From contig CAXXCY010000003.1 in assembly GCA_963674895.2 (NCBI GenBank), forward strand, positions 1,860,001 through 1,924,000: a DNA stretch of 64,000 nt. Reading direction: 5' to 3'. The position numbers and the translations under genes were made by a program. The stretch comes from CAXXOK01 sp963674895 (lineage in GTDB: Bacteria; Bacillota; Clostridia; Christensenellales; Aristaeellaceae). This document shows positions 48,595 to 57,439 of this stretch, in pieces. Numbering within the stretch: the first letter of the stretch is position 1; every line of letters begins with the position of its first letter. Below the pieces are notes generated by a model. The model was not told where the DNA came from and did not search any database. It saw only the letters and a program-made list of their open reading frames with translations.

Positions 48595-49278
48595 TCAACC
48601 GGATTGTTGTTCGTCGGGATCGTAGCAGGAGAGCGCGAGCTGCAAAGTGGTGTTGAGGTGCCGCTGGATGGCTTCGCGCGTCTTTTGCAAGTCGCCCAAG
48701 CGCAGGCACTGGATGATATCCTGGTGCTCCGTGACGGTGCTTTGGCTGCGGCCCTGTACGTAGTGGCTTTTTAAGTGCTGCGGCATAAAGATATGCAAAA
48801 AGGTATCGTATTGGAGGTTGAACGCGGAGATATCCATATAGTTGAGCGGCGCGAAGTGAAACTCCTGGTCCTCGTGCCAGAACTGGCGCAGGTCCACTCT
48901 TTGTCCGCTGACCAGCAGCTCCTTTTGATGGTCGAGGCATTCCTGCATCTTGGCTAACGTCTTCTGCGCGCCAGGGGTTTGATAATCACCCGCGAGTTTT
49001 TCACCGCAGTAGCTCTCGATCATCATACGGACGTGATAGGCTTCCCGGATATCGTTCGTGTCCGGCGAATGCAGCTGGAAGCCGCGGTTGGGAAGGATGT
49101 CGATATATCGCTCGCGGTTCAGGTTATTCAGGGCGTCGCGAATGGGCGTGCGCGAGATGGACAGCTGCGACGCAAGGCGCGTTTCGCTGTAAATCACGCC
49201 GAACTTCAACTCGCGGCTGTAAATCATTTCTCGTATATGCTCATAGGCCAGGTTCTGCAGAGGCTTGTATTCGAACAT
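48595..49278 (-). CDS. GntR family regulator, FCD (FadR) subgroup
   Basis: The 227-residue protein has an N-terminal winged helix (YEHIREMIYSRELKFG, SETRLASQLSISRTPIRDALNNL) and a C-terminal all-helical FCD effector domain with AYHVRMMIESYC and the metal-site-like FHFAPL and the late EHQDIIQCL. FCD regulators usually sense sugar acids or carboxylates. It is last in the catabolic cluster, with its own promoter, and is the probable regulator of that operon. Confidence 0.9.
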   Translation of the reverse strand: MFEYKPLQNLAYEHIREMIYSRELKFGVIYSETRLASQLSISRTPIRDALNNLNRERYIDILPNRGFQLHSPDTNDIREAYHVRMMIESYCGEKLAGDYQTPGAQKTLAKMQECLDHQKELLVSGQRVDLRQFWHEDQEFHFAPLNYMDISAFNLQYDTFLHIFMPQHLKSHYVQGRSQSTVTEHQDIIQCLRLGDLQKTREAIQRHLNTTLQLALSCYDPDEQQSG

Positions 49279-49409
49279 ACATATCTACACTTTCATGACG
49301 ATTTTACAGAGGAAACGCTTGATGGCGGCGGGTTGCGCCGCGGGTCTTCGCACTCCATTGTACCATCCGCAGGGTCGATACGCTGCATTTTCTCCGTACA
49401 ACATTGATT

Positions 49410-49438
49410 ATTTTATCACAGTATCCCGCATCGTACAA
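49410..49438 (-). promoter_or_regulatory. Promoter of gntR
   Basis: On the minus strand TTGTAC, 17 bases, TAAAAT (plus coordinates 49433-49438 and 49410-49415). Two more TTGTAC-type words (near 49395 and 49358) lie in the leader and could be regulator sites. Confidence 0.55.
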
Positions 49439-49496
49439 CGCAATATCAGCCTATCGAAGCTGTTTTTGCACCTCAAGCCGTTGCCCGGTTGCTGCG

Positions 49497-50384
49497 TCAA
49501 TGGTGAAGTTCATCTCCCGTGAGTTTCTGGTAATATTTGACCAGCGCGCTGTGATCCAGGCCCCCGTCGTTATCCCGTCTGAGGATTTTCATCATCTCGA
49601 GAACGGACTGGGTCAGCGGTATGGGGCTGTCGTACTTAGCGGCGGCATCGACGACGTTGTTGAGGTCCTTGATATGCAGGTTGATGCGGAAGCCGGGCTT
49701 GAAGTTCTGGTCCATCATCATCGGCGTCTTGGCGTTCATCACGGTGGAACCGGCCAGCCCGCCCTTGATGGCCTGGAAGATTTTTTCAGGCTCGACGCCG
49801 CATTGCTGGCCGAGGGTCATGGCCTCCGAAACCGCCGCGATGTTCACCGCGACGACGATCTGGTTGCACAGTTTGGTCACGTTGCCGGCGCCGATAGCGC
49901 CGCACAGCACGACGGAAGCGCCCATCTTTTCCAAGAGCGGCTTGACCTTTTCAAAAACTTCCGGCTTGCCGCCGACCATGAACGCCAGCGTGCCGTCGAT
50001 GGCTTTGGGTTCGCCGCCGGATACCGGGGCGTCCATCATTTCGACTCCCTTTTTCAAAAGTTCCGCGCTGATTTCGCGGGAAGCGACGGGGTTGATGGAC
50101 GAGCAGTCCAGCACGATACTGCCGGGCCGGAGCGTTTCCGCCGCGCCGTTTTCGCCAAAGAGCGCCTCCCTGACTTCCGGGGAGTTGGGAACCATCGTGA
50201 TCAGGACGTCCGCCTGCGCCGCTGCCTGCGCGTTGGTCTCTGCCGCGGCCGCGCCGGCGGCGGCGAGCTCCTCCACCGCCGCTTTGCTGAACCTGTCGCT
50301 TACGACCAGTTCATACCCTGCCTTGAGCAGGTTTTTTGCCATGGGCTTACCCATGATGCCAAGCCCGATAAATCCGATTTTCAT
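49497..50384 (-). CDS. garR: 2-hydroxy-3-oxopropionate (tartronate semialdehyde) reductase-like
   Basis: The 295-residue beta-hydroxyacid dehydrogenase has the NAD(P) motif GFIGLGIMGKPMA, substrate motif DAPVSGGEPKA and the catalytic Lys in GAGNVTKLCNQ. GarR reduces tartronate semialdehyde to glycerate; related enzymes act on 3-hydroxyisobutyrate or 4-hydroxybutyrate, so the exact substrate is open. The start at 50384 (third codon of the longer frame) gives normal spacing to GGGAGG. It is downstream of the split transketolase. Confidence 0.82.
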   Translation of the reverse strand: MKIGFIGLGIMGKPMAKNLLKAGYELVVSDRFSKAAVEELAAAGAAAAETNAQAAAQADVLITMVPNSPEVREALFGENGAAETLRPGSIVLDCSSINPVASREISAELLKKGVEMMDAPVSGGEPKAIDGTLAFMVGGKPEVFEKVKPLLEKMGASVVLCGAIGAGNVTKLCNQIVVAVNIAAVSEAMTLGQQCGVEPEKIFQAIKGGLAGSTVMNAKTPMMMDQNFKPGFRINLHIKDLNNVVDAAAKYDSPIPLTQSVLEMMKILRRDNDGGLDHSALVKYYQKLTGDELHH

Positions 50385-50422
50385 TTTCATTCCCTCCCAT
50401 GCTTCTTCGTTACGCCGAGGAG

Positions 50423-51361
50423 TTACAGAGCGCTTTTCACCCTTAAGACAATATCCTCCGGCATCAGGTGGTAATGGGTAAGCAGCTCGTTATAGCTCTG
50501 CGCGCAGGTGCCGAACGAGTCCTGAATGCCGATCACGCTGGCCGCAATCCGGCTCTCCGCCGGTCCGGCGCACAGCGCTTCGCAAACCGCGGAACCCAGC
50601 CCGCCGTAGATACTCGCTTCCTCCACGCTTACGGCCGCCTTCATGCCGGCCGCCGCCGCCTGCACGCCCCGGGTATCGAAGGGCTTGATCGTAGCGACGT
50701 TGACCACCCTGGCGGAGACGCCCTCCGCTTCCAGCGTTTTGGCCGCTTCCAGCGCCTGGTATACCATATAGCCGGTCGCGTAGATGACCACGTCCCTTCC
50801 CTCGCGGAGCGTTTTGACCTTCCCGGGCTCGAAGGGCTCGTCGGGATCGGTCACCTCGGGCAGATCGTTGCGGTTCAAGCGGATGTAGCACGGGCCGGGG
50901 AGCTCCGCCATCGCCCGTACGATCTTCACGGTCTCCGCGGCGTCCGCCGGGGAAAATACCTGCATATTGGGAAGCACGCGCATGATCGCGATATCGTCGA
51001 TGGACTGGTGGGTTTTGCCGTCACCGAAATCCGACAGGCCGGCGGAAGAACCGCAGATCTTGACATTCAGACGCGGGATGGCCACGGAGGAGCGGATCTG
51101 GTCGTAGGGACGGCCGGACGCGAACACCGCGAAGGAATTGGCGAACGCCACATGCCCGGTCAGCGCCAGGCCGGCCGCCACGGAAATCATATTCGCTTCC
51201 GCGATACCCATCTGGAAATAGCGCTCGGGGAACTCGTTGCCAAACATATTGGACATGGTGGATTTCCCAAGGTCGGCCTCCAGGGCAACAATCCTGCCGT
51301 CGGAGCGGCCCAGCTCCAGCAGCGTCTGGCCGTATGCCAGCCGCGAATTACTTATTTTCAT
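50423..51361 (-). CDS. Transketolase C-terminal subunit (split transketolase)
   Basis: The 312-residue protein contains the pyrimidine-binding half of transketolase: catalytic Glu in QMGIAEANMISVAAG, FASGRPYDQIRSS, and the C-terminal domain with SVEEASIYGGLGS. It begins 2 bases after the N-terminal subunit, with GGAGG inside that gene's end. The two subunits together form a thiamine diphosphate enzyme that moves two-carbon units. Confidence 0.92.
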   Translation of the reverse strand: MKISNSRLAYGQTLLELGRSDGRIVALEADLGKSTMSNMFGNEFPERYFQMGIAEANMISVAAGLALTGHVAFANSFAVFASGRPYDQIRSSVAIPRLNVKICGSSAGLSDFGDGKTHQSIDDIAIMRVLPNMQVFSPADAAETVKIVRAMAELPGPCYIRLNRNDLPEVTDPDEPFEPGKVKTLREGRDVVIYATGYMVYQALEAAKTLEAEGVSARVVNVATIKPFDTRGVQAAAAGMKAAVSVEEASIYGGLGSAVCEALCAGPAESRIAASVIGIQDSFGTCAQSYNELLTHYHLMPEDIVLRVKSAL

Positions 51362-51363
51362 CG

Positions 51364-52203
51364 TTAAGCCTCCTCCAGCATTTTTTGGACCGTTTCCCTG
51401 GCCTGCGCGTATTCGTCCTCGTTCATCGAGGCGTTGTGATAGGCGGCCTTGCCCTCGGCGAAGGAGAAGCCCTTCCCCTTGACGGTCCTTGCCAGAATGA
51501 CGGTCGGACGGCCTTTGACCGTCCTGGCCTCCGCAAACGCGGCGAGGATCTGCGCCATATCGTGGCCGTCGATTTCGATAGCCTTCCAGCCGAACGCTTC
51601 CCACTTCTGCTTCAGGTCCGGATTGGCAAGCACCCGGTCGATGGCGTCGGTCGCCTGCACGCCGTTTACGTCCACGATCGCGCAGAGGTTGTCCACCCGA
51701 TAAGCGGCGGCAGCCATCGCGGCTTCCCAAATCTGGCCCTCCGCCTGTTCGCCGTCGCCGACGACGCAATATACGCGGTTTTCTTTCCCGTCCAGCCGCA
51801 GGCCGAACGCCATCCCCAGGCAGATCGAGAGCCCCTGGCCCAGGGAGCCGGTCACCGCCTCGATACCGGGCGTGTGGTCCATGTCCGGATGGCCCTGCAG
51901 CGTGCATTCCAGCGTTTTGACGTGCTTGAGTGCCTCTCGCTCCACATAGCCAAGCTCCACAAACGCGGCGTACTGCGCCAGGACCGCGTGCCCCTTGGAA
52001 AACACCAGAAGGTCGCGCCGGGGGTCCTTGGGGTCTTCATAAACGTGCATGACTTTAAAGTAGAGCGCTGCGGCAACATCCATAATGGAGGAGCTGCCCC
52101 CCAGGTGCCCAACCCTTCCGGGGGGAATCATATCGATGAGGTTGCTCCTGAGCTGCGCCGCACGCTTTTTAAGATCGCTGATTTCTTTCGCACTGAATTC
52201 CAT
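51364..52203 (-). CDS. Transketolase N-terminal subunit (split transketolase)
   Basis: The 279-residue protein holds the diphosphate-binding half: GHLGGSSSIMDVAAALY, SKGHAVLAQYA, the ThDP motif from GDGEQAEGQIWEA to VDVNGVQ, and DGHDMAQI. Length is normal for the small subunit of split transketolases. Similar split enzymes serve sugar-acid, apulose and sulfosugar pathways, so this one may be specialised rather than the housekeeping enzyme. Confidence 0.92.
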   Translation of the reverse strand: MEFSAKEISDLKKRAAQLRSNLIDMIPPGRVGHLGGSSSIMDVAAALYFKVMHVYEDPKDPRRDLLVFSKGHAVLAQYAAFVELGYVEREALKHVKTLECTLQGHPDMDHTPGIEAVTGSLGQGLSICLGMAFGLRLDGKENRVYCVVGDGEQAEGQIWEAAMAAAAYRVDNLCAIVDVNGVQATDAIDRVLANPDLKQKWEAFGWKAIEIDGHDMAQILAAFAEARTVKGRPTVILARTVKGKGFSFAEGKAAYHNASMNEDEYAQARETVQKMLEEA

Positions 52204-52233
52204 AATGCTTTTCTCCTATCGCTTTCATAACTA

Positions 52234-53004
52234 TCAATAGCAGGTCACGCCGCCGTCGACCGGCAGCGAAATGCCGTTGATAAAGGACGCTTCCTCGCTC
52301 GCGAGGTACAGCACCGCGTTGGCGACATCCGCGGAGGTCGCCAGCCGCCCCAGCGGCACCTCGCCCAGGCGCTGCGCGCGGCTGAGCGCGCCCTTCTGGG
52401 GATCGTTGAACAGCAGCTGGATGAACGGCGTATCCACCGTGGACGGGTGTATGGAATTGCAGCGGATGTTATCTCCCGCATAGCGGGAGGCGATCGCCTT
52501 GGTCAGCATCGTGATCGCGCCCTTAGTCGCGGTATAGGCTTCGGTGGTGTATTTGTGCCCGACCAGACCGCACACGGAGGAGGTATTGATGATCACGCCG
52601 CCGCCCTGCGCGCGCATCACCGGAATGGCGTGCTTGCAGCCCAGGAACGTCGAGCCGGTGTTGACCTTCATCATCGTCATCCACTCGTCCAGGCTCATCT
52701 CCTCGACAGGCTTGCGGATGTTGATGCCCGCGTTGTTAATGAGAACATCCACCCGGCCTGCGGTTTCCACGGCAAAGGCAACCGCCTGTTCCCAGTCCGC
52801 CTCGGAGGTCACGTCCGTTGTACGGAACCAGGCTTCGCCGCCCGCCGCTCTCAGCTCGGCGGCAAGCGCCTCGCCCTTCTCGCGGACGGCTTCCAAATCC
52901 ATGATCAGAACTTTCGCGCCGTTTTCGCACAGCAATTTTGCCATGGCGCTGCCCAGGCCGCCAGCGCCACCGGTGATCAATATCATTTTGTTCTCTACGT
53001 TCAT
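52234..53004 (-). CDS. SDR family dehydrogenase
   Basis: The 256-residue short-chain dehydrogenase has the cofactor motif TGGAGGLGSAMA, Asp after the second strand (LIMDLE) favouring NAD, NNAGIN, and the Ser/Tyr/Lys set in INTSSVCGLVGHKYTTEAYTATKGA. It resembles gluconate 5-dehydrogenase and other polyol or sugar-acid oxidoreductases. Start 53004 is used; the ribosome site is weak. Its substrate is unknown. Confidence 0.88.
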   Translation of the reverse strand: MNVENKMILITGGAGGLGSAMAKLLCENGAKVLIMDLEAVREKGEALAAELRAAGGEAWFRTTDVTSEADWEQAVAFAVETAGRVDVLINNAGINIRKPVEEMSLDEWMTMMKVNTGSTFLGCKHAIPVMRAQGGGVIINTSSVCGLVGHKYTTEAYTATKGAITMLTKAIASRYAGDNIRCNSIHPSTVDTPFIQLLFNDPQKGALSRAQRLGEVPLGRLATSADVANAVLYLASEEASFINGISLPVDGGVTCY

Positions 53005-53087
53005 ATGGATTCTTCTTTCTGCAGTGTTCTCCGCGTGTATACGGTCAGGTACCATACGAATAGGCAGGCATACCCCCGGCGCTACCG

Positions 53088-54614
53088 TTACGTATCCAGC
53101 GTTTCCGCTTTGTTTTTAATATCCTTTTTCACCGCTTTGATGGTCTTGAGCGCGCCAGAAATCAAGGTGAAAATCACGACGACGATCAGGATATCGCCCA
53201 CCGTGCGGGACAGGAGCGGGATAATGGAACCGTTGCCCAGCGACAGCGCCTGCCGGAAGCTGGTGTCCGCTGTACCGCCGAGAATGAGCCCCAACGTGAT
53301 CGGCGCCATCGGGATTTTCACTTTCCGGAGGATGAAGCCGAAGACGCCGAAGACCAGCATGAGCTTCACGTCAAACAGGGTGGAACGCGACGCGTACGCG
53401 CCGACGACCGTCAGCACCACGATGATGGGCATCAGGATTTTGCGGTTGACCTGCAGGATCTTGGTCATCGGCTTGGTCAAAAACAGGGCGATGATGAACA
53501 TGATGATCGCCGCGATCGCGATGGTGAGGCCGACGACATACATGAAGGTCGGGTCCTTGAGCGTCAGCATCGGGCCGGGCTGCACACCGTGCAGGTTCAG
53601 CGCGGCCAGGAACATCGCAGCCTGCGTGGAACCCGGGATCGCCAGCGTGAGCATCGGGATCATGGCGCCGGGGATGCAGGCGTTGTTCGCGGTTTCGGAG
53701 CAGGAAATACCCTCGAAGCTGCCCTTGCCGAACAGCGCCTTGGCCTTGCTTCTGGCCTTGCCGACGGAATAGGACAGCCAGGCGGCGATATCCTCGCCGG
53801 CTCCGGGGATGGCGCCGATTCCGCAGCCGATCAGGCTGGAGCGGAGCACGGGCTTCAATACACTTTTCATTTCTTGCTTGTCCGGGAAAATCGAACCGTT
53901 ACTGTCAGTAATTTTCACAGGCGTTCTGTCTTGCAGAACCGTTAACACCTCAGCGATACCGAACAGACCGATCAGAGCCGGGATCAGGGTTACACCGCTG
54001 GTAAGTTCGGGGATCCAGATAAAGCGGGCGCCGTTGTAGATGCCGTCCACGCCGATCATGGCGCAGAAAAACCCCAGGAACCCGCCGATCCAGCCCTTCA
54101 GCGGCGTAGAGTCCTGCGTAAGGTTGCCGCAGATGGTAATGCCGAATACCGCCAGCAGGAACAGCTCCCACTTGCCGAACTTCAGGGCGATGTTGGAGAT
54201 TACTGGAGTCAGTAGCATCATAATGATGCAGGAGATCAGGGTTCCCATTGCGGAAGCGGTGATGCCCGCAAAACGGGCTTTGCCGCCCTTGCCCTGCAGC
54301 GCGAGAGGATAGCCGTCCAGCGCGGTTGCTGCCGCGTTGGGCGTGCCCGGGATATTGAGCATGACCGCCGAAAACAATCCGCCTGATACTGCGCCTACGT
54401 AGGTGCCCAACATAAACGCGACCGCCGCGGATTTCGACATGCCGTACGTTATATTGATCAAAAGCGCCAGGGCCATCGTGCCGGTCAGACCGGGGATCGC
54501 GCCTACGATCAGCCCCAGCAAAACCGCGCCCCCGATAAGCAGCAGGTTCGCACCGCTCCACGCACTGCCGATTGCCTCTCCAAAATACCCGAGTTGCGTC
54601 ATCACTTCACTCAT
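53088..54614 (-). CDS. tctA: Tripartite tricarboxylate transporter, large permease TctA
   Basis: The 508-residue permease has about twelve membrane segments and the family hallmark GLIVGAIPGLTGTMALALLI near the N-terminus, with a related repeat GAIPGAGEDIAAWLSY in the second half. It works with TctB and the binding protein TctC in secondary uptake of carboxylates. ATG 54614 follows AAGGAGG. Confidence 0.95.
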   Translation of the reverse strand: MSEVMTQLGYFGEAIGSAWSGANLLLIGGAVLLGLIVGAIPGLTGTMALALLINITYGMSKSAAVAFMLGTYVGAVSGGLFSAVMLNIPGTPNAAATALDGYPLALQGKGGKARFAGITASAMGTLISCIIMMLLTPVISNIALKFGKWELFLLAVFGITICGNLTQDSTPLKGWIGGFLGFFCAMIGVDGIYNGARFIWIPELTSGVTLIPALIGLFGIAEVLTVLQDRTPVKITDSNGSIFPDKQEMKSVLKPVLRSSLIGCGIGAIPGAGEDIAAWLSYSVGKARSKAKALFGKGSFEGISCSETANNACIPGAMIPMLTLAIPGSTQAAMFLAALNLHGVQPGPMLTLKDPTFMYVVGLTIAIAAIIMFIIALFLTKPMTKILQVNRKILMPIIVVLTVVGAYASRSTLFDVKLMLVFGVFGFILRKVKIPMAPITLGLILGGTADTSFRQALSLGNGSIIPLLSRTVGDILIVVVIFTLISGALKTIKAVKKDIKNKAETLDT

Positions 54615-54627
54615 CTGACGATCCTCC

Positions 54628-55137
54628 TTATGGCAGCGTGAGGCCAAGCCCAAGCTTGAACGCATAGTAGACGATATACGAAGTCAAAACCGAGGTGAAA
54701 AGCGCTTTCAGCCATCCCGGAATGATCCAGGATTTCTTGTAAGCCTTCAGATAGATGAAGGTTACGAACAGATAGATAGAGGTCGCCCAGACAAACGGAA
54801 GGTTGCCAAGCAGGATGAATACGTAAACGGCCATCAGCACCAGCAGAATGAGCACACGCAGCGTAATCTCGTTCGTGATGAACGCCTTGATGAAGCTGCC
54901 GGTGAAGACCTCCTTGAGTTCCGCAAAGCCGCCGGCATTGATCCCGATAAAAACCAGCACCCCGCCGAGTAACAGCAATACGCATCCGATGATCAGCGGG
55001 AAGAATCCTGCACCGTCAATAAATTGTCTGAAAAACTTCATATGAAGCGAACTGATGATGACATAGATACTGAATATAACGAGAAGCGTGCCGAAAATCG
55101 TGTTTTGAGCAGCGCTTTTCTTCTTCTGGCCTTCCAT
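54628..55137 (-). CDS. tctB: Tripartite tricarboxylate transporter, small permease TctB
   Basis: The 169-residue protein has four hydrophobic segments and is placed directly before tctA, as TctB always is. The sequence of TctB is poorly conserved, so context carries the call. ATG 55137 follows AAAGGAG. A hairpin with T run just upstream may lower its expression relative to TctC. Confidence 0.9.
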   Translation of the reverse strand: MEGQKKKSAAQNTIFGTLLVIFSIYVIISSLHMKFFRQFIDGAGFFPLIIGCVLLLLGGVLVFIGINAGGFAELKEVFTGSFIKAFITNEITLRVLILLVLMAVYVFILLGNLPFVWATSIYLFVTFIYLKAYKKSWIIPGWLKALFTSVLTSYIVYYAFKLGLGLTLP

Positions 55138-55160
55138 GGCCGTCACTCCTTTCCTTGATG

Positions 55161-55200
55161 AAAAGGGGCATCGAAGACTTCCAGGCGTCGACGATGCCCC
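55161..55200 (-). terminator. Partial terminator between tctC and tctB
   Basis: GGGGCATCG (55165-55173) pairs with CGATGCCCC (55192-55200); on the minus strand four T follow. Such a site would let the binding protein be made in excess over the permease. Confidence 0.65.
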
Positions 55201-55286
55201 CCATGTTGCTCGATTGAGATTAGCCATCCGCAGGCGGACGGACCTAATCCTTTGAATTACTGTGAGCCGTCAGCCAAGCGGGCAGG

Positions 55287-56327
55287 TTATTCGACCGTCG
55301 TCTTCAGGGTTTCCCAGTCGAAATCCGCAAGGGTCGGAATGCCGTGGTCGGCAGGATTTCCATCCGCCAGGCCGGCATTGAAAATCGTCCAGGAGTAGCC
55401 GGAAATCGAGTAGGCAAGGAACTTGTCGGCTGCATCGCCGGTCAAGCCGATGATGGTGTAGCCCTTGGAAGCGGCAAACGCCTTGATGGTATCGGTCGTA
55501 AGCGCATAATTGAAGGCTTCGGTAAGGGCGTCGATGACCGCCTGCGGGGTGTCGCGGGGGATAAAGATAGGCCAGGTTTCGTTCAGGCTCGGGATGGAAT
55601 CGGTACCGGCAACCTCGGTGGTCACAGAGGGCGCGGTAACTCCCGCGTTGGTGAACTCGAAGGGATTGGCGCAAGTCACGAAGATGGGAACCAGTTTGCC
55701 GGCGTTGATGTAGTCGATCACCGCGGACATTGAGCCGGCGCCTACCTTTGCATCGCCCGCGATAACTGCCACACCGGCGTCATTGCAGGAGCCGAACAGC
55801 GCGTAGTTGGGGGAAGAGACTCCCTTGGCTGCGCAGATCGCTTCGAACTGAGTGTGGGGGCCGTTGCCGAATGCGCCGACGGCGAAGTTGGCGCCCGTGG
55901 CAAGATACTCGAAGAGCTGATCGGTTGTGGTGATGCCGGCGTCAGGATTGGCGAACACGACTGCCGGGCCGGAATACGGATGGAATGTAATCCAATCCTG
56001 CCAGCCGGAATCGGAGTAGCCGTAAACCGGGAAGGATGCGAATCCACCTGTGCCGGAGCCGTACATCGTGTAACCATCATGCGGCTGAGCAAGCACATAG
56101 TCGCATGCCACGGAAGAGTTTGCACCTTCCATATTGACCACGTTGATGTTCTCGCCGAGGTATTCGGCCATCACCGCAATCATGGGGCGGATAGCGGTGT
56201 CCGTTCCACCGCCGGCGCCGTACCCAACGTATACGGTAGGCGTTCCATCGGGCCATACCGCAGCCATCGCGGCAGTACTGAAGAGTACAAGGGACAGGGT
56301 GAGAACCAGTGCAAACAATTTTCTCAT
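55287..56327 (-). CDS. tctC: TTT transporter substrate-binding protein TctC
   Basis: The 346-residue protein has a Sec signal (MRKLFALVLTLSLVLFSTAA, cleavage after AMA) and a Bug/TctC-type fold with VYVGYGAGGGTDTAIRPM, where the GGGTD loop binds a ligand carboxylate. Ligands of the family include citrate, sulfolactate-type acids and aromatic acids. Start 56327 follows GGAGG. It precedes tctB-tctA in the same operon and follows the transaldolase gene. Confidence 0.93.
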   Translation of the reverse strand: MRKLFALVLTLSLVLFSTAAMAAVWPDGTPTVYVGYGAGGGTDTAIRPMIAVMAEYLGENINVVNMEGANSSVACDYVLAQPHDGYTMYGSGTGGFASFPVYGYSDSGWQDWITFHPYSGPAVVFANPDAGITTTDQLFEYLATGANFAVGAFGNGPHTQFEAICAAKGVSSPNYALFGSCNDAGVAVIAGDAKVGAGSMSAVIDYINAGKLVPIFVTCANPFEFTNAGVTAPSVTTEVAGTDSIPSLNETWPIFIPRDTPQAVIDALTEAFNYALTTDTIKAFAASKGYTIIGLTGDAADKFLAYSISGYSWTIFNAGLADGNPADHGIPTLADFDWETLKTTVE

Positions 56328-56396
56328 AGTCTTTTCCTCCTTAATATTTTTCAGCACGAACAGTTCGCCCATGCCAAAATACTTCATTCCCGGAGT

Positions 56397-57425
56397 TCAC
56401 AGGTCCAAATCCTTCAGGATATTCCACCCGCACTGCACGAATTGGTCCAGCGTCCGGTTGCTGGAACCGAAGGTGATGAATTCCTCCGGCTTCATGCCGT
56501 CCGGCTCATACGCCTTCACGAATTCGGGCATCTCCATCAGACGGGTGATGATTGCGGGATCGACCTCCTCGTCGATATGCGGAGCAAAATCGCCTTCCCG
56601 CGCGAGATTCTGCGCGATGCCAGGCGCGATACTCATTACCATGTCCGCGCCGGCCAGCCGGGTGATATGGTAGCTGCCGCGCGCGGCGGCCGGCATCAGG
56701 ATGCAGTCGTACTTCCTGTCCCTGAAGATGCGGTACGCGCGCTTGATCGCGGCCGTTCCCGACCAGACGATATCCTCTTCCGACGCCTTTGCGCGGGTGT
56801 CCAGCATCACGTCGCGCAGATAATCGTCCAGCCGTCCCACCATGACGACCGCGATGCCGATCCCAGGCCGCACGCCGTTTTTGCGGGCGCGCTCGTGGCC
56901 GCGCCGCACCGCCTCGCCGACGGCCAATACCTGCGGAACCGTGAAACTGACCGTTGCGCAGGTGTGCAGGCCGATCGCCGCGCATTCCTCGATCGCCTCG
57001 ATGCCTGCCCGGGTCGCGGGAATTTTGACGACCACGTTGTCGCCGCACGCGCCGTACCTCTTTGCGGAGGCAATCATCGCTCCGGCGTCGCCCGGGCGCG
57101 ACGGATTGGTCTGCGCGCAGCAGTATCCCCGGAACTCGCCCCCGGCGCGCAGGGGGAGTACCCTCTTGGCCAGATAGGTTACCGCCTGCGCCGTCCACTC
57201 CTCCGCTCTCGCGTCGCCCTGTATTTCCCTGCCTACCCCAGGGAGCGCGGATTTCCAGAAATCCGGACGCGCTTTCAGCGTGGAGGCAATCAGGAAAGGG
57301 TTTGTCGTCAGCCCGCACGCGCCGTTTTCGATCGCCGCGGTAAGCTCGGCCGGAACGGCGCTGTCGTGCCAGTAAATGGAGGGGGTCTCAGAGGACAGCC
57401 ATTTCAGGTAGCGATTCTCATTCAT
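56397..57425 (-). CDS. Transaldolase family protein
   Basis: The 342-residue protein has the transaldolase motifs CGLTTNP (37-43) and VVVKIPAT with the Schiff-base Lys134, and a barrel of normal size. Transaldolase moves a three-carbon ketol unit between sugars. It lies between the alcohol dehydrogenase and TctC genes, unlike a housekeeping copy. Together with the split transketolase it suggests carbon rearrangement of an unusual sugar or sugar acid. Confidence 0.88.
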   Translation of the reverse strand: MNENRYLKWLSSETPSIYWHDSAVPAELTAAIENGACGLTTNPFLIASTLKARPDFWKSALPGVGREIQGDARAEEWTAQAVTYLAKRVLPLRAGGEFRGYCCAQTNPSRPGDAGAMIASAKRYGACGDNVVVKIPATRAGIEAIEECAAIGLHTCATVSFTVPQVLAVGEAVRRGHERARKNGVRPGIGIAVVMVGRLDDYLRDVMLDTRAKASEEDIVWSGTAAIKRAYRIFRDRKYDCILMPAAARGSYHITRLAGADMVMSIAPGIAQNLAREGDFAPHIDEEVDPAIITRLMEMPEFVKAYEPDGMKPEEFITFGSSNRTLDQFVQCGWNILKDLDL

Positions 57426-57439
57426 TGCGAAAACTGTTC

